A DNA stretch of 64,000 nucleotides. Source: Scilla litardierei. Lineage: Eukaryota > Streptophyta > Magnoliopsida > Asparagales > Asparagaceae. Numbering within the stretch: the first letter of the stretch is position 1; every line of letters begins with the position of its first letter. The DNA lies in the NCBI GenBank assembly GCA_030789695.1, contig CM061132.1, positions 165,441,442 to 165,505,441 on the forward strand, read 5' to 3'. The position numbers were made by a program, and so were the translations under genes. Positions 1-13,300 of this stretch are shown here, piece by piece. The notes beneath the pieces were generated by a model. That model saw only the letters and a program-made list of their open reading frames with translations. It was not told where the DNA came from and made no database searches.

Positions 1-29
<29 letters not shown>
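1..29. repeat. AT dinucleotide microsatellite
   Basis: The window opens inside a perfect AT repeat. Its true length is unknown because the window edge cuts it. Confidence 0.95.
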
Positions 30-30
<1 letters not shown>

Positions 31-31
<1 letters not shown>

Positions 32-116
32 AGAATAATATATATCATATGACATATGAGGCTAAGCCTAATATGTGGCCTCCAAAACTTACACATTATA
101 TATATTTTAAAGGATC
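31..116 (+). repeat. Diverged direct repeat, copy 1
   Basis: This stretch matches 897-983 in the same orientation. Both contain GAGAATAAT, CATATGACAT, GAGGCTAA, TGTGGCCTCCAAAACT and end near GGATCG. No coding potential is visible. It could be the ends of an old element of about 950 bp, or a local duplication. Confidence 0.7.
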
Positions 117-896
117 GATATGTTTTTGATGCAAGCACCATATTAAATATTCATAATGTAAATAAAAACGACTCCAAGTGAATATGAAATCTTCTTGTGG
201 CATTACAGACTAAGTCATATTGGTGAGAAAAGACTTTGGTAGTTGCATAATGCAGGATTTTTGAATCCTTCTGATTGTGAATCATACGCAACCAAAGTCT
301 TGTCTTAAAGGCAAAATGGCCAAAATACCCTTTGTGAGACAAGTGGAAAGAGTTGCTGAACTCTTAGAATTCATACGTAGTGATGTATGCACCCCAATGT
401 CTACATAAGCAAAAAGACCGACACTCCTACTTTATGAAGTAGAAAACCAGAAAAAGTGTTAAAATTAGATGATGGGATCGAAGATGAAAACCGCTGAATC
501 TAGAATTCCATGTTTACATAAATGAGAATGGATTCTATCCTAGGTTACTCACATCTACACACCATAGCACACTGGTGTGTTAACGATTGTAGAACATATT
601 TGGGGTTAACAAATTCAATGGTCACAAAAATAACACTTTTTGCAACAGCTGGATCGAGAGTCAAATGCCCCTAGGATTCAACCATATTTGGGGTTTTGGT
701 GTTTTAGAATGTGTACATCAATTTTTTTAAATTCAAAAACAAATTTTGGCAGGTTGTGAGTAAGCCAAGGAGGAATTTCCTCCTTGGCCTGCTGACCCCC
801 ATTAAACTGTGTGTGTGTATTAATGAAGGTCATGTAGCACCTGACCAAATGTTGGTCAAGTGCCACATGTTTTCCTTTATTGTCATATATAAAACA

Positions 897-983
897 AGAG
901 AATAATGTATCATATGACATGTGAGGCTAAACCTTTTATGTGGCCTCCAAAACTCACATCTCCGCTATTTTTTGGAGGATCGG
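897..983 (+). repeat. Diverged direct repeat, copy 2
   Basis: Partner of the repeat at 31-116, about 867 bp away. The sequence between the two copies shows no open frame I recognise. Confidence 0.7.
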
Positions 984-3891
984 AATTGTTCATTTTGATC
1001 TTCATATTTTAGGATCCTAAAACACCGAATATTGGATGAACCCAAAGGGGTTTGACTGTTCATCCACACGTTGCAAAAGTTATATTCGTGCAAAATCGTT
1101 AAATTTACATTAATCAAAACTCCATTTCAAACAATAATTTTTATAATTTATCTATGTATAGATTAAAAGATAAGTGAAAAAGATAATATTTATGCATTAT
1201 CGACAAATTATACACTATGACAATATAAAATTATTTATTATTTAATCAAATGTATGTTTAATTTTATTTTTACAACTAAATGAAATGAGATGATTATTTT
1301 TTGTAATATTCATTCCATATATTGAATTTTGTGTTAGATCTCATATAAATATATCAAAACATACAATATAAATAGATTTGTCACACAAATCTTTTACTTG
1401 AAAAAATCAAACATGCAAAAGCACAAGCCTCATTTGGGTCTTATTTGGGTCCATCAGGCCCTGAGTCCTAACCAGGCACGTTTATATTTCGGGCCTAAAA
1501 CCAAGGTCCGGGCTTAAGTCAGACTCGGGCCGGGGTTGATCGAATTGACAGCCCTACTTCCGATGATGGAAAAGACTGCTGTATAATTATAGGTTTCAAT
1601 TAACCACAATTGGCAAAGAGAGAAGAAAGAAAGATGGGAAGATTGCTGGAATTTGGACATGATTGTGTTATCTAGTTTGGTGTTTGGGAAAGCAACTGAT
1701 TTCTTATTGTGTTATGTTGTTTGTTATTAGGGAAATTCATGATATTTCAACAATATTATTTTGTGTATGGTATGTTGTTCCTTTTGTTTTATGTTAGTTA
1801 TGTTGTCAGCTTGTAAGTTCTGGATATATTTATTATTGAGGTTAATTTAAGAGCTGAAACATATAATTTAGCATTGCGTTGACGATGAACCATTTAAATA
1901 AGTCGCAGCATGTTATTTTTGAGGAAGAAGTGGCTTCAAGCTCTCTTTTTCTCCCAGGTTAGTGCCCCACCAATAAGATCAAGATTAGGTTTTGTTGTCA
2001 TGTCATTTAATGATTCTCATAGTAGGAAACATTAGAACTTGTATTGCGTGTCCCTTTGATTAGTTCCCGAGTTTAAAAACAATTGAATTTTTGATGCTTC
2101 ATATAACCCTTCTTAAATATACTAATCTTTGTCTAACATCGTTGCCCACCATCTCCATCAATCACACTGACATCCTAATAACAGTTATTTCATGCATGTT
2201 TCAAGGCTACAAAATTACAAATCAGTATGATAACAAATATTTGTTCTCTTAAAACCAGCTTCAAATTTTAAGATGATATTTCCCTGTTTTTTTTAAAAGA
2301 AATGATAAATATGATACATGGTCTCAAGGAGACAAGGAAAACATGTATATGTGTATGTCTTTGCAAATGTTTATGTATCTTCAGTCCCATATACATCAAA
2401 ATTAAAATGTATAGCAAACTCTGAAGCCAGTAACAAAATCCCTCAAAATTTGCAGGAAATAAATAATATAAAGAAGGGTAATCTGTTTGCATTGATAAGG
2501 TAGAAAAATATATTGAATATACCCTCTATTTAAATATAAGTCTATATATACACAGACAATAAAAGTTTTTCACTAGGAATGATTGATAAGATTTCAAATA
2601 AATGCAGGGAATTTTTTTCCGGAATTTTCTAATATAGCAATGTTTCTTCTGAAGTTCATTCCCTTGTTAACAGAAACTATTTCCTTTCAATTTCTCAAAC
2701 GACAAACTCAAAGTGTCACCGACTCTCATGAGTTTAGCATGCAGGATGGTAGGCATCAAGTGTCGGCGACCCAGCCTAATAATATAAATATGCATCACAA
2801 GCATGTCGGAAATATTCTTCATTTTCTGGATATGGCATGCTGTGCGTGTCTATCACCAGTTTCCCCGGAAATGTGTCCCACCAATACATAGAGTGTATGG
2901 TAATATATCCCGTCCTTGGAGCTCAAAACAGAGTATCCCCAACAGAAGCTTGGAAACATATAAACAAAATATGAAAGCAGATCGCAAATTTCACCTTCGG
3001 ATGAGAAACTCTAAGCAATATTTGGTGATAAACAAAAAATGAGCGAAAAATCAAAATTGGTTATACGTCGTCCATGACTATCTTGTTTTGTTATCATATA
3101 ATCATTTAGGGTAAAGAGCGAAAAATAAAAACAAAAAGCTATACAAATGTTCAGCTCCTATAAGCCCAACTTTTCTCCAAAGTCAAACAATCCTGCTCCT
3201 TTTCCTCCTCGTTTTGTCTAATCCCCGCTCCCACAACTCCAGGTGTGCATTCTCATTCTTTTTTCTCCTCACTCAAAACCCAAGCGCTGCCCTCTGGAGT
3301 GCAGGGCATTCTTAGGTCATGTCAGCATGTATTTTTGTGCTTCTATTTTTTGCTCGGTTGTGATGAGGTCTTGCTAACTTTTTGTTAGGAGTATATGTAT
3401 ATGGTCTTTAGTGCTTATTTTTTTGCTCGGCTATTGTGATGAGGTCTTGCTAAACTTTTATCGGGCTTGAGCCACATAGATGAAATCATATTTCAAGATA
3501 ACAAACATCAGAAGGGTTGGAAAAGCCAAGTAAATGAAAGTGTAACTGTAACCTACTTTTAGCTGGTGAAGCAACGTCATAATAATGAGAACAAGGGAGG
3601 TGATCTCAACGGTCTACCCAAACAATATTAGGATCGAAGCTCTAAGAGGCATTATGTTAAACTACCATAAGCACATATCCTCCCATGTTTGCCACAGCCG
3701 CAGCAAAGCCACCACACCAGCCACTTACAAGTGAGTGAGAAGCTTAGAAATAGAAGAAGATTGAAGACCAAACAATGCAGCATAATGTGCACAAGCCGGA
3801 CTCTTTCATTTTCTAGAATAAAAGGAATAAAGCTTGAAATCAAACAAATCATGAGAAAACGTAAATTAATTATACCTTGGAAACATGCTAC
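984..3891. other. AT-rich intergenic stretch
   Basis: I see no supportable gene here. Open frames are short and have AT-rich, non-conserved translations. The stretch contains a transposon-like terminus at 1436-1556 and a small direct duplication at about 3337-3379 and 3411-3456, with shared core GATGAGGTCTTGCTAA. Revcomp of 3652-3710 reads as a short hydrophobic Gly/Ala-rich tail ending in TAA, but this is too weak to call a gene. Confidence 0.6.
1436..1556 (-). mobile_element. Terminus of a non-autonomous hAT-like element
   Basis: Read on the minus strand, the segment starts TAGGGCTGTCAATTCGATC and continues into GGCCCGAGTC and GGCCCGAAAT motifs. A TAGGGCTGTCAA start followed by subterminal GGCCCG/GGGTC motifs is a frequent design of plant hAT-type MITE ends, and the complete element at 59072-59806 starts similarly. 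I could not find the partner terminus, so only one end is claimed. Confidence 0.45.
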
Positions 3892-4296
3892 CATTTTCCA
3901 TCAATCCACTCATGATGAAGCCTCAAATTGCTCTGGCCAAACTCAATCTCTTCATTCCAAGACTTAAAGTAGACCATGTATTTTGAACCCTCAAGAACCT
4001 TTGAAACGACTCCCACCCACCAGCCATCATTATGGAATGCATCAACTTCCTCAAGCAATTTGAACTTATGGAAACCCTGAGTATCAAGGGGGAATGTGCC
4101 TGACGTGTAAAGAATCCATAGTTTCGGTCAAAAGCATGCAATCATCATCATCTGTCCTCAAATTTTGGTGTTCAACACAGAAGTCTGTCCCATTAGACCC
4201 AACAATGGTTGCAATATACCAGGCTCTGCAGAGACCACCGTCATTGCTGCAAATCTCCACAATGTCCCCTTTTCTTATCTCCCTTCCTAGTATATT
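3892..4296 (-). pseudogene. Isolated Agenet-pair exon with a frameshift
   Basis: Revcomp gives an Agenet (Tudor-like) pair typical of plant DUF724 proteins. The first half includes REIRKGDIVEIC and WYIATIVG; the second includes EEVDAFHNDGWWVGVV and HHEWIDGKW. The exon has a good acceptor (CTTCAG at 4297-4302) and a possible GT donor at 3890-3891. The two halves lie in different frames. The break is at a run of five C residues (plus-strand G run near 4090), where one base fewer would restore continuity. It sits downstream of the DUF724 stop, although second Agenet pairs normally precede that domain. It may be a relic of a second gene copy or a misplaced exon. It is most similar in design to the exon at 14466-14915. 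Confidence 0.75.
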
Positions 4297-4847
4297 CTGA
4301 AGGCAGGTATAAAAGGTAAAAACTGATCAAATTACATACAATTGACTGCAAGAAACAGGGAAGCAATCCATTAACAAGATCTATACGCACGCACGCATGC
4401 CCATGCGCGCACGCATGCATATGTACATTTAAAAGATGTGAGAATGCAAAACTGTTCTCAGAAAAAGCAGAATGAAAATGCAAAGAAGTACATGATCACT
4501 TACTGAAAATGGACTGCAACAACCATAACCCATGGAATGCCAATTGCAAGCTACCAGAAGCGGATGTCTGACATACATGCATCTTGCAAAATATTCTTTG
4601 GAGCATCCATAAATATTTCACATATTTTATAGCTGCGTAGTATTTTAAAAATTAATAAGTATAACATGGAAAACTATATATTCCCAAAGTTCCACATATG
4701 TAGAGTTAAATTTGTTATTATGGTATGGGAAGTTGACATGAGAGACAAACTTGTGGCATACAAGCATATGATTAAAGGATGAGTATGGTAATGTCAATGC
4801 ACAATAACCAAAGGTTAAATAACAATTTTTTTCTTTGCTTGAATGTG
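4297..4847. other. Spacer with alternating purine-pyrimidine tract
   Basis: No gene is seen. Positions 4386-4426 are an alternating GCACGCACGCATGC / GCGCGCACGCATGC run, the composition that can adopt left-handed DNA. The remainder is AT-rich and would include the 3' untranslated region of the minus-strand DUF724 gene. Confidence 0.6.
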
Positions 4848-7383
4848 TCAGCAAGTGCCAGTGGAGCTCCCTTGTGCATAATTAAGGGCATCTAGAAAGC
4901 TATGTAGCGAACATTCGGCCGCAAGAGAGGATTCTTCAACTGCCTTCTTATCCTGTTGCAGTTTGATGATTTCGTGATCATTCTCCTTGCTTTGTTTTAA
5001 GATTGAAGCTCTTTCATCATGTAAATACTTGAGGGAGTGTTCGAGATCCATGATGACCTTATCAATAAGTCTGAACTTTGCATCTAACTCATTTTTTTTG
5101 TTTTGTCTATCTGATATTAACTCTTCTAGTGTAGATCTCGTAATCAATAACTTCTTTTGATTTTCCTTCCTAATTTGTATTTCCTTTAAGCTGGCTCGTA
5201 AATGTTGCACGTTGAACCCATATAATTCTAAATGATCAAGAGTCTCCATCGTCTCATGAAGAGTGTCGTTGGGGTCAATTATCTGCAACTTCATTATCTT
5301 GTTTACCACTTTAGCAAAAGTCACCATAAAACCAATGGCAGTTCCTTCACGAAGCTCCTCAGGGTATTGCTTCAATGGAAGAAAATGTGGATGCTGTGGC
5401 ATCATTAAAAATACTTCTGAGGACTCAATATGTTTCCACATAGGTGATGTTTTTGCAAATGGCAAAAATTTCATTGAATCGCAATTATCGGATGTACGAT
5501 CAGTCTCAATCATTCTAACCTCACTCCCTCTGCCTATTGGTACTTGATCACCCGCAGGGATACGAGGATCCATATCATGTTGTCCTTCATCCTCGGATGC
5601 ACAGTGAATTTTAGTCACATCTTCGATATCAGTCCTCTTTGCCACTGGACCTGCAGAAAGTAAAAGAGCATCATCCATTGCCTCTTTTCCAGCCTCACCA
5701 GGTTGATTGGGCTTTTCAATTTGAACTTCCATAACATTATGACCTAAAATACTGTCTGAAAATTTTGCGGTTGTTGTTTCTACTTGTAATGTACAACAGC
5801 CTCCATTTGACGTCTCGTTGGCTTCTTCAACATCTCGTTTATCACTTTCCCTTCTGAGCTCTCGAAAATTATCACCGTCTGTTTTTCCTACAAATCATTG
5901 CAAGGCCAACTAAATGATGAGTTCAAGAAATAAATGTGAAGTCATAATTTTACACATCATTGTTCTATATAATTACTAAGATCAAGCAACACTACTCTCA
6001 CCATTCATTTGGCAATGTATCTCAGGAGAAATGTTAAAATTCATATCCACCCTATCAACTTCCTCATTTTTGTGCTCTCTCTGATGAGCCACTTCCTTCG
6101 ATTCTAATTGTTTTGGCTTAATGCCTGCAAATTGTTCCATGTGAATAACCGTTAATGACCATGTAATGGAGGTTAAGGTGTTTAGCGAAGCCATCACATA
6201 CCTTCTATTGATTCTTTTGTATCGACTATCCTTACTTTACGAGGCCTGCCTTTCTGCCTTGCAATTTTTTTCTCTGAGCCTGTCATCTTGGCAATTACAT
6301 CATGTTCTTCCTCCAACTGCTTCAACTCAATGCCTGCATATTATTAATTAAATATATAACTCAATGGAGTTAAAACCCTGTCGTGCCTAAAAAATTGACC
6401 ATAATTACCTTCTTTTGCTGCCGCATTGTTTGTCAATTTTACTTTCTTAAGTCTGCCACTCTTAGGTGTTTCTTTCTCCCTTGCCGCATTTTTTGTCATT
6501 TTTACTTTCTTAGGTCTGCCCCTCTTAGGTGTTTCTTTCTCCCCTGCTATAGACTGCCTAAGACCCTGGGAAACAAAGTCCACATCATGGAAATGGATAT
6601 CGATCCAAATGTGAATGACCAAAAGAACATGGAAGAGAATAGACTTACACCATATAATGAAACCTTGCCTTCTCGGCTAGGTGGGGCAACAGCTCTCTTT
6701 TTAGGGTGCTGAACAGCAATCTCCAGGGGATAATTTGATGAATGGTCATGATTAGCCATGGTTTGTTGATTTACAGATCCTGTGACTATAAGCTTGGTAG
6801 ATTTTCCCCCCATAATTGATGGCTTGACCATGCAAGGCAGTGTATGTTGTGGTAATTGGTGGCTGATGTCAGCATAGATTAATCTATCACCATTAGTTTC
6901 TTCCACCAATGTCTCTATGGGGGTGTTCATGACCAAGTCAGAATTAAATGACCTACTCTGATCAATAGGGCTTGTAGTACAGTGTGGATTCTCTTCCAAT
7001 GGCTGGAGATGTGTATCGGTTCTTTCTTCTATCACCGGTGTGGTAACTCCAAATGCGGTTTCCACCGAACAATGTGATTTGACATCTTTACCCAACATTA
7101 ACGAATCATATAACTTTACACCATCTTGTACCTCCCCATTCTCTGATTTCTCACATGGATGAGAAGACTCAAGTTGGACTTGCAGCGTTGATTCTCCACG
7201 GTTTATGCTATCTAAATTTGGAGCGGAACAGTGTGATGTACAACAATTTTCATCAGCTCCACCACTCAACATTAAGCTTTGTACAGGAATCTGAGCTTCA
7301 TGTGCAATGCTAATTGCATGCAATATTTTCCTAATAGCTTCTGGTTCAGTTCCATATAGATTATGCTGTATGTCAAGCTTGTC
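4848..7383 (-). CDS. DUF724 protein, exons for central and C-terminal parts
   Basis: Five exons join in frame: 7383-6649, 6565-6409, 6333-6202, 6124-6002 and 5887-4848. Each has GT/AG borders (one donor is GGT|GTAAGT) and compatible phases (0, 1, 1, 1). With exon 14915-14466 the sum is 2637 bp, or 878 residues. The middle carries AT-hook-like basic cores (RGRPKK in a twice-repeated 20-residue unit; KGRPRK in the next exon). The last 200 residues fit the DUF724 domain: hydrophobic start (MWKHIESSEVFLMM), then HPHFLPL, REGTAIGFMVTF, and a long coiled-coil-like tail ending at a TGA. DUF724 proteins with Agenet modules are nuclear and chromatin-associated in plants; the precise role here is unknown. 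Agenet folds usually bind modified histones, which is inferred for this gene. Confidence 0.85.
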
Positions 7384-10300
7384 CTGAAAAATGTTGTCAC
7401 CACAAGCAGAGTATAAACTGGATAGTAAACAGGGTCAAATGAACAATCAACATTTTAACCAACAAGTTTGATATGCATAGAAAAGCCTCATTTTATATCA
7501 AGAATATATATCACGCTGCTTTGAATAAACAAAATACGGGTGATCACTGAGAAGACTTTTCTTCTTCCTGCTGTTCTTTACTTTTTTTTATGTGTGTATT
7601 TAGGAGGTTTTTCTTATTTTGCTTCTTTACTTATTCTGGTGTAGACATTTGAGGGGTTTTATCTTTTCTCAATATTCATTTCACTGTCTATTTGGCTAGA
7701 CACCTCTGGGGTTATGAGGGCAAGTAGGGGAGGGGCATAAAGTACAATTCGCATGTGCAAGAAGTTGTAAAAAATCCAAAGCATTCAAAACAAAACTCCT
7801 TCGTCCGATCCTTAATGAAAGATACCGCTAATTAATCACAAGAGCATTCATTTCTCATGTTATCCTTTAGTATATGTTAACCTAGGATGAGCACATATGA
7901 TAGTATGGACCTGGCATGTCAACACATGCTCACACACACAAAAGTATATGCTGTGACATGCGAAATGTCAAGTGGCAATGACACGATCGGATTTGTCCTA
8001 GCCAGTACATCTCCGATACAAACAAGGGTTTATCTTGTTAAGTTCCCCCATCTACATGAATCTACACGAATTTACCACCTTAAACAATCTAAAAATGACT
8101 TCATCTTCGTGGGCATGGTTCGCGACTCCAATGACATTAACCATGATACTCAAACAGATCCATTTAAGTATAAAGATTGAACTCCAAAAATATAATGTCA
8201 ATTAAAATATTACTGACCAAAATATTGGTAATCCAACAATATTTGAAAATATATGAGCAGATTTCAAACAGAAGCGAGCCAAAACTCTAAACCTAATGGG
8301 ATACTACGTTGGAACAACGGACTTGCGAGTTGATATCACCCGAGACAGTTTTATCCATGGTTCGAAAACATGGTACCCGTTTCGGTATTGGCCGATTGGT
8401 TATGGCATCAATATTAGCAATATCTAGATCATCGGGGATACGTATTGGGTGCATCCAAATTTAAGTATCCAATCTTTTAAACAATCATAAAAATTATTCA
8501 AAATCATAAGAAAATTTCTAAGCGATTTGAAATATTTTCGCAATTTTTTTGGCCTGATTAATCTAGTTTATATTGCATTTTGGATTAAAACAATTTAAAC
8601 CGTAATAATTGGTATAATAACTGCATAAAAGATTTCAGAAAATTAATAAGCCAACTTACAAAGTCCATTGAACATAAATACATACTCATTATTACAAAAT
8701 AAATGATTACATTAAATTCCACTTTGATATTTTGTTAATTAATTTATAAATAGTTAATTATTGTCTCAACTTATCATAAATAAAATTCAAGAATGTCTAA
8801 ATGTTTTTAAAGTTATATAGATATCAAATGAGTATTTTAATGTCTACTTGTAGTTCAAATAAATTTCTTCATGAGTATTATTAATTTAATATTCATTTAT
8901 AAGGAAATATAATATTGAAAGACAATCACACGCTAGATTATTGCCTTAATGTGAAAACATGCTTCTCATGTATTTTTATTAATCTGTCTTATCATTAACT
9001 ATTTCGTCTTAAAAATAAACAGCAAGGATAGATATATATCCAATATTATATGTCTATTTGTATTGTTAAAACCGTTTTCTTGATGACTATAATATTAATA
9101 TTTACAAAAATATAATTTTTAAAGATTATCAACAATATAAATTATTAATTAGAATTACAACGAAATCTCTAGAAATTCCATTTCTAATTAGTAACTTCTA
9201 TTGATATTTGATATTGATTTTTTTCTTTTTTGTTATTTTCATCTTCTTAGGTTCAGGTAGAAAATGGACGGAAAATGGAACAGTTAAGTCAATCAAATAA
9301 AAATTCAAAGGAGGTTCATGGCTAAAGGTAAAGATGCCCGAGTTAGGCATATATTTTCACAAATAAATTGTCCACTGCAAATTATTGGGGATGTCTCTTC
9401 ACAATAATAGTAATGTAGAAAGCACCAATTCAAACGGAATGGATTCAAAATGATGTTATTGCATGAACCGAGATGAAAATAGGCGTGCAAGAAATTAAGA
9501 GTTAAAGCAACAAATAAATAACCAACAAAAAATAACTAACTAACAATAAGATTATTTGAAATTAAATTTAAGATTTAACTAACTCAATCATAGTCTAATC
9601 CAAGTTATAACTCAAATTTGCTAAATCTATTACACAGACCAGACCCAACCCAATCCAAACCACACTAGGAAACCTCACCTAACCCAAAAATACCCAACCA
9701 AATTTGGTTCAACCCAAACAATTAAATCCAACATATACACAATTCTACACAATTCTAGAAGTATTTAGCAACATAAAGTTTTCGTACTTCGACTGAGAAT
9801 GACTCGGATCTGCCTCTTTGTTTTAATCAATCACAGTTCAGGTAAGCTAGTGGAATACGAATCTTAAAAAGAATGAAAGTATGGCTTTTCCTCTAAAGCA
9901 TCGTGGCTACTATATGCTCTTTGGGGTATTAGATTAGATATGCCAAAATACAGAATTAGGGCTAACTTATGTGATAGGTTTAGAGAAGTCACTTTCGGTT
10001 ACAATTCCTTTCACAAAAAATTTAGTTTCAAGAAGGTTCGGTAGCTTTATAGGTTTAGTTCAAGTATCATATTTCGTTTTTAACCTTTTACACATAAATT
10101 AGTTTATGTGTTTCTATTAGTTGATTTTTGCTAGGATGTTTATGTAAAATAAAATTATTGGAGGGTTAATTAAAAATTAATCTAAGAAACTATAACATAC
10201 CTTAGTTAATGGGTCCTAATGGATCGGGTTTTTAGAATATTAAGCCCAAACCAACATGTTTTAAGAAAATTACATTTAATGGGTTAGTGGATTGGTTCAT

Positions 10301-13300
10301 TTACATCCAAATACCAATCTTAAGTCATCAAAATCAGCCCTACATCCTTTCCATTCATTCAATACGCAAGAGATGTAGAAGCCAGATCGAATGGCTGAAA
10401 AGGAATTAGACAAGCTCGGGGGTGAAGGTGACCGCAATGAATTTCAAGTTAGTAACCCCTCTCTCTCTCCATCCAGATTCTTCTCTTTATTTTTTATCGT
10501 TATTGTCTTACTGTCTTACTGAGACTTGGGACTTAGGTTTTGTTGTTTGCTGTTTGCATTCCTTTGACATTTTTCTGAAATTTTGATAAGGAGCCTAATG
10601 GAAGAGATATCAAGCATGGAAGGGCTAAATGTTGCAGCTGCATAAGTTCTTTATTTTTTTACAACGGCTTCATAAGGGTTTTCTTCATTTTCGATCATTG
10701 TTTTTTTCTTTTCAAGAATTTATTTGTGGTTTTTTACTTTGATTATTATTAGTTTGTTCAAGTCAAATTTTGATTTTTTTAATCCTTTAAAGGGTTAAAT
10801 AAGCCGAATCTGAGATTTGGGCCTGGTTCCTACTGTTCCCAATGGAATCAGTACAGGATGATAGAAACTTTTTAGTTTTAGCTGATCCATTGATCCATGT
10901 TACATAAATAGGAGTTCATCTCCTTCAGGATCGACACAAGCTTCGAAGCGATGAAATTGATCATCCCTCTACTCAAGCAAATACTTCAAGCCTTAGACCG
11001 GAGACTTTGCCACCTACACCTCTCGTCACCCCTATTCAAGCTTTTAACAAGAGAATTTGAACTTTGGATATCAAGTTGGTTTTATTTATTTTCAAAAACA
11101 TCTCAACTTCTCTGCCTCAATTTCTATATCCACTCTCTTGATGAATTCCATCCTCAATTGAATGCAGGTTTGTGGTTTGGATGCTCATAGTTTGATTTTG
11201 AGTTGATTTTGGGGAACTAGATGTTTTTTGGCATCAAATTCCGTTTTGGTCAGTAGCAAACAGATTCAAGTTGTACTCAAAAGCTTTCATGATATCTACT
11301 GTGCATCATCCGAATCCAATTTATTGGGATCCGTTGTATATCCCTCAGCCAAAATTCCAAAACGATACACCAAAACATACAGGTATCAGGCGAGTTTTTC
11401 AAAACTTGGTTTTATCACTGTCTCAAAGGCGGAGAGAGATAAAAGGAAGTAGATAAAAAATATTTCCTATATTAAATTTACAAACGATTTTATTTTTTTC
11501 ATTTTAACTTCATATTAATTGCCTTACAATGAACATATATGGATGCCTCTCAAAACTATCATTTCAATAAAATTTAACAAACCTTTTTTTGGAACACGTT
11601 TTTGCGCAAGGACAAACTAAACATGTACATGGATTAAAAGAAAACTAAGTATATGAGACCATTGAAAAGAGTCGGGGGGTCAAAGGAATATACATGAGCC
11701 TATAAAGACACCTCAAAAATCATATACATGATTCCCTTGTCAATTCAATAAAATATACCATCAAGCCTTATCTTCTAAACTTGTTTACATGCGAGTACAA
11801 ACGAAATATGTACACGGATTACAGATAACTAAGTTAATGAGAAGACCAAAAAGTCAGAGTTGAAGGAATTTTCTTTTGCTCACTTTACTTTTCATCTCAG
11901 CTCTTTTTTTATCTCCAAAAGAGGAATGGATAAAAAGGGTCATGCATTATATATCCTAGAGATATCTTTTGGTGGCAGCTTGCTGCTAACCATCTTCCAA
12001 AATTTAAGATAAATGTGGTAGTAAATGATACGAATTGATTTGTTTAAGTGCAGCGTGAGTCTTTTGATCATCTCTTATGATTTCAATATTCCTCACCACT
12101 TACCATATTTTTCTACTCTATTCATGTGTATACATTTTAGCTCTAATTTGCAACCATTCTGTTTTCCATCATGCATATCAAGTTAGCGATCGAATAATCC
12201 TAAAATATATTTATCCCCTGATCTAGAGACCCAAGTGTTTATCGATTTAATAGAGCTCCTTAATTCCCCTTAGTTCGACCAATCCTATCATACTTTATCT
12301 TGTGATTCATACCATCCTCAAAAATCTCATCCCCTGTAGTTCGTCGGATCTTTGCTCGCATTGTCATCATGCCTATGACATGTCATATCCATGACCTGTT
12401 TTCAATTTCATACCTCATAGATTGTGGTATCTTGTGATTCATACTTTATCTTGTGACCAATCCTATCCTACTTTATCTTGTGATTCATACCATCCTCTAA
12501 AAGCTCATCCCCTTTAGTTCGTCAGATCTTTGCTCACATTATCCTCCTGCCTATGAAAAGTCATATCCATGATCAGTTTTCAAATTCATACTTCCAAAAT
12601 TGTGGTTGAATTGTGCAAAAATTTGGGACAAAAAGTGTAAACACTCTTGCAACAAATACACTCTCATTCAAATGCATCCCCTAAAGATACACTTCTTTTA
12701 AGATTCTTGCAAACACAAGAGTTCACAAGCACACGATGTTCATATTTTTCTGTTTAGTTGGAAACATGTTTTATGTACAAAAGCTTCAAGAGCATTCTCC
12801 ATAATTCACTCGAACAAAGTATGAAAAGAATCCTCTTAATGGAAAAAAATATGAAGTACAAAAGTTAGCATTCCTGCAAGGGGCTCATCTTCATGAAATT
12901 CTCTCAAACCAAGATACAGAGAAATCTTTTAAAGATAATATAAATGATCACATGATTCACCCCCATTTAACCATTATTAGCTTGATTCGATGGAAGAAAA
13001 CTAGCATTGAGTCAATTCAAAAGGTCCAAGTAGAGAAGATGTGCATGATACCTAAATAGCATTCTTGAAGCGGGTTCATCTTCAAGTAATTCACTCAAAC
13101 CAATGTACAGAAAAATCTTTAGACCAAGATTGGCAATATAATTTGTGAAATTAACTTAAAACAAACCAAAACTTGTATCCATACAAACCTCTGTTCCTAA
13201 AACGGTGGGTTCATTAAGTTAAATGAGTGTTTGGGAATAGTGTATAGGCATCACAGTTTCTGAAAATCCAATATTTTTCCAACCGCTGTTTCACAATGTT

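Noticed and set aside
678..920. Overlapping open frames on both strands
   Set aside because: AT-rich translations with no motif and no splice or codon pattern; they lie in a repeat.
7887..8180. 97-codon plus-strand open frame
   Set aside because: No family resemblance, and it lies in the putative DUF724 intron.
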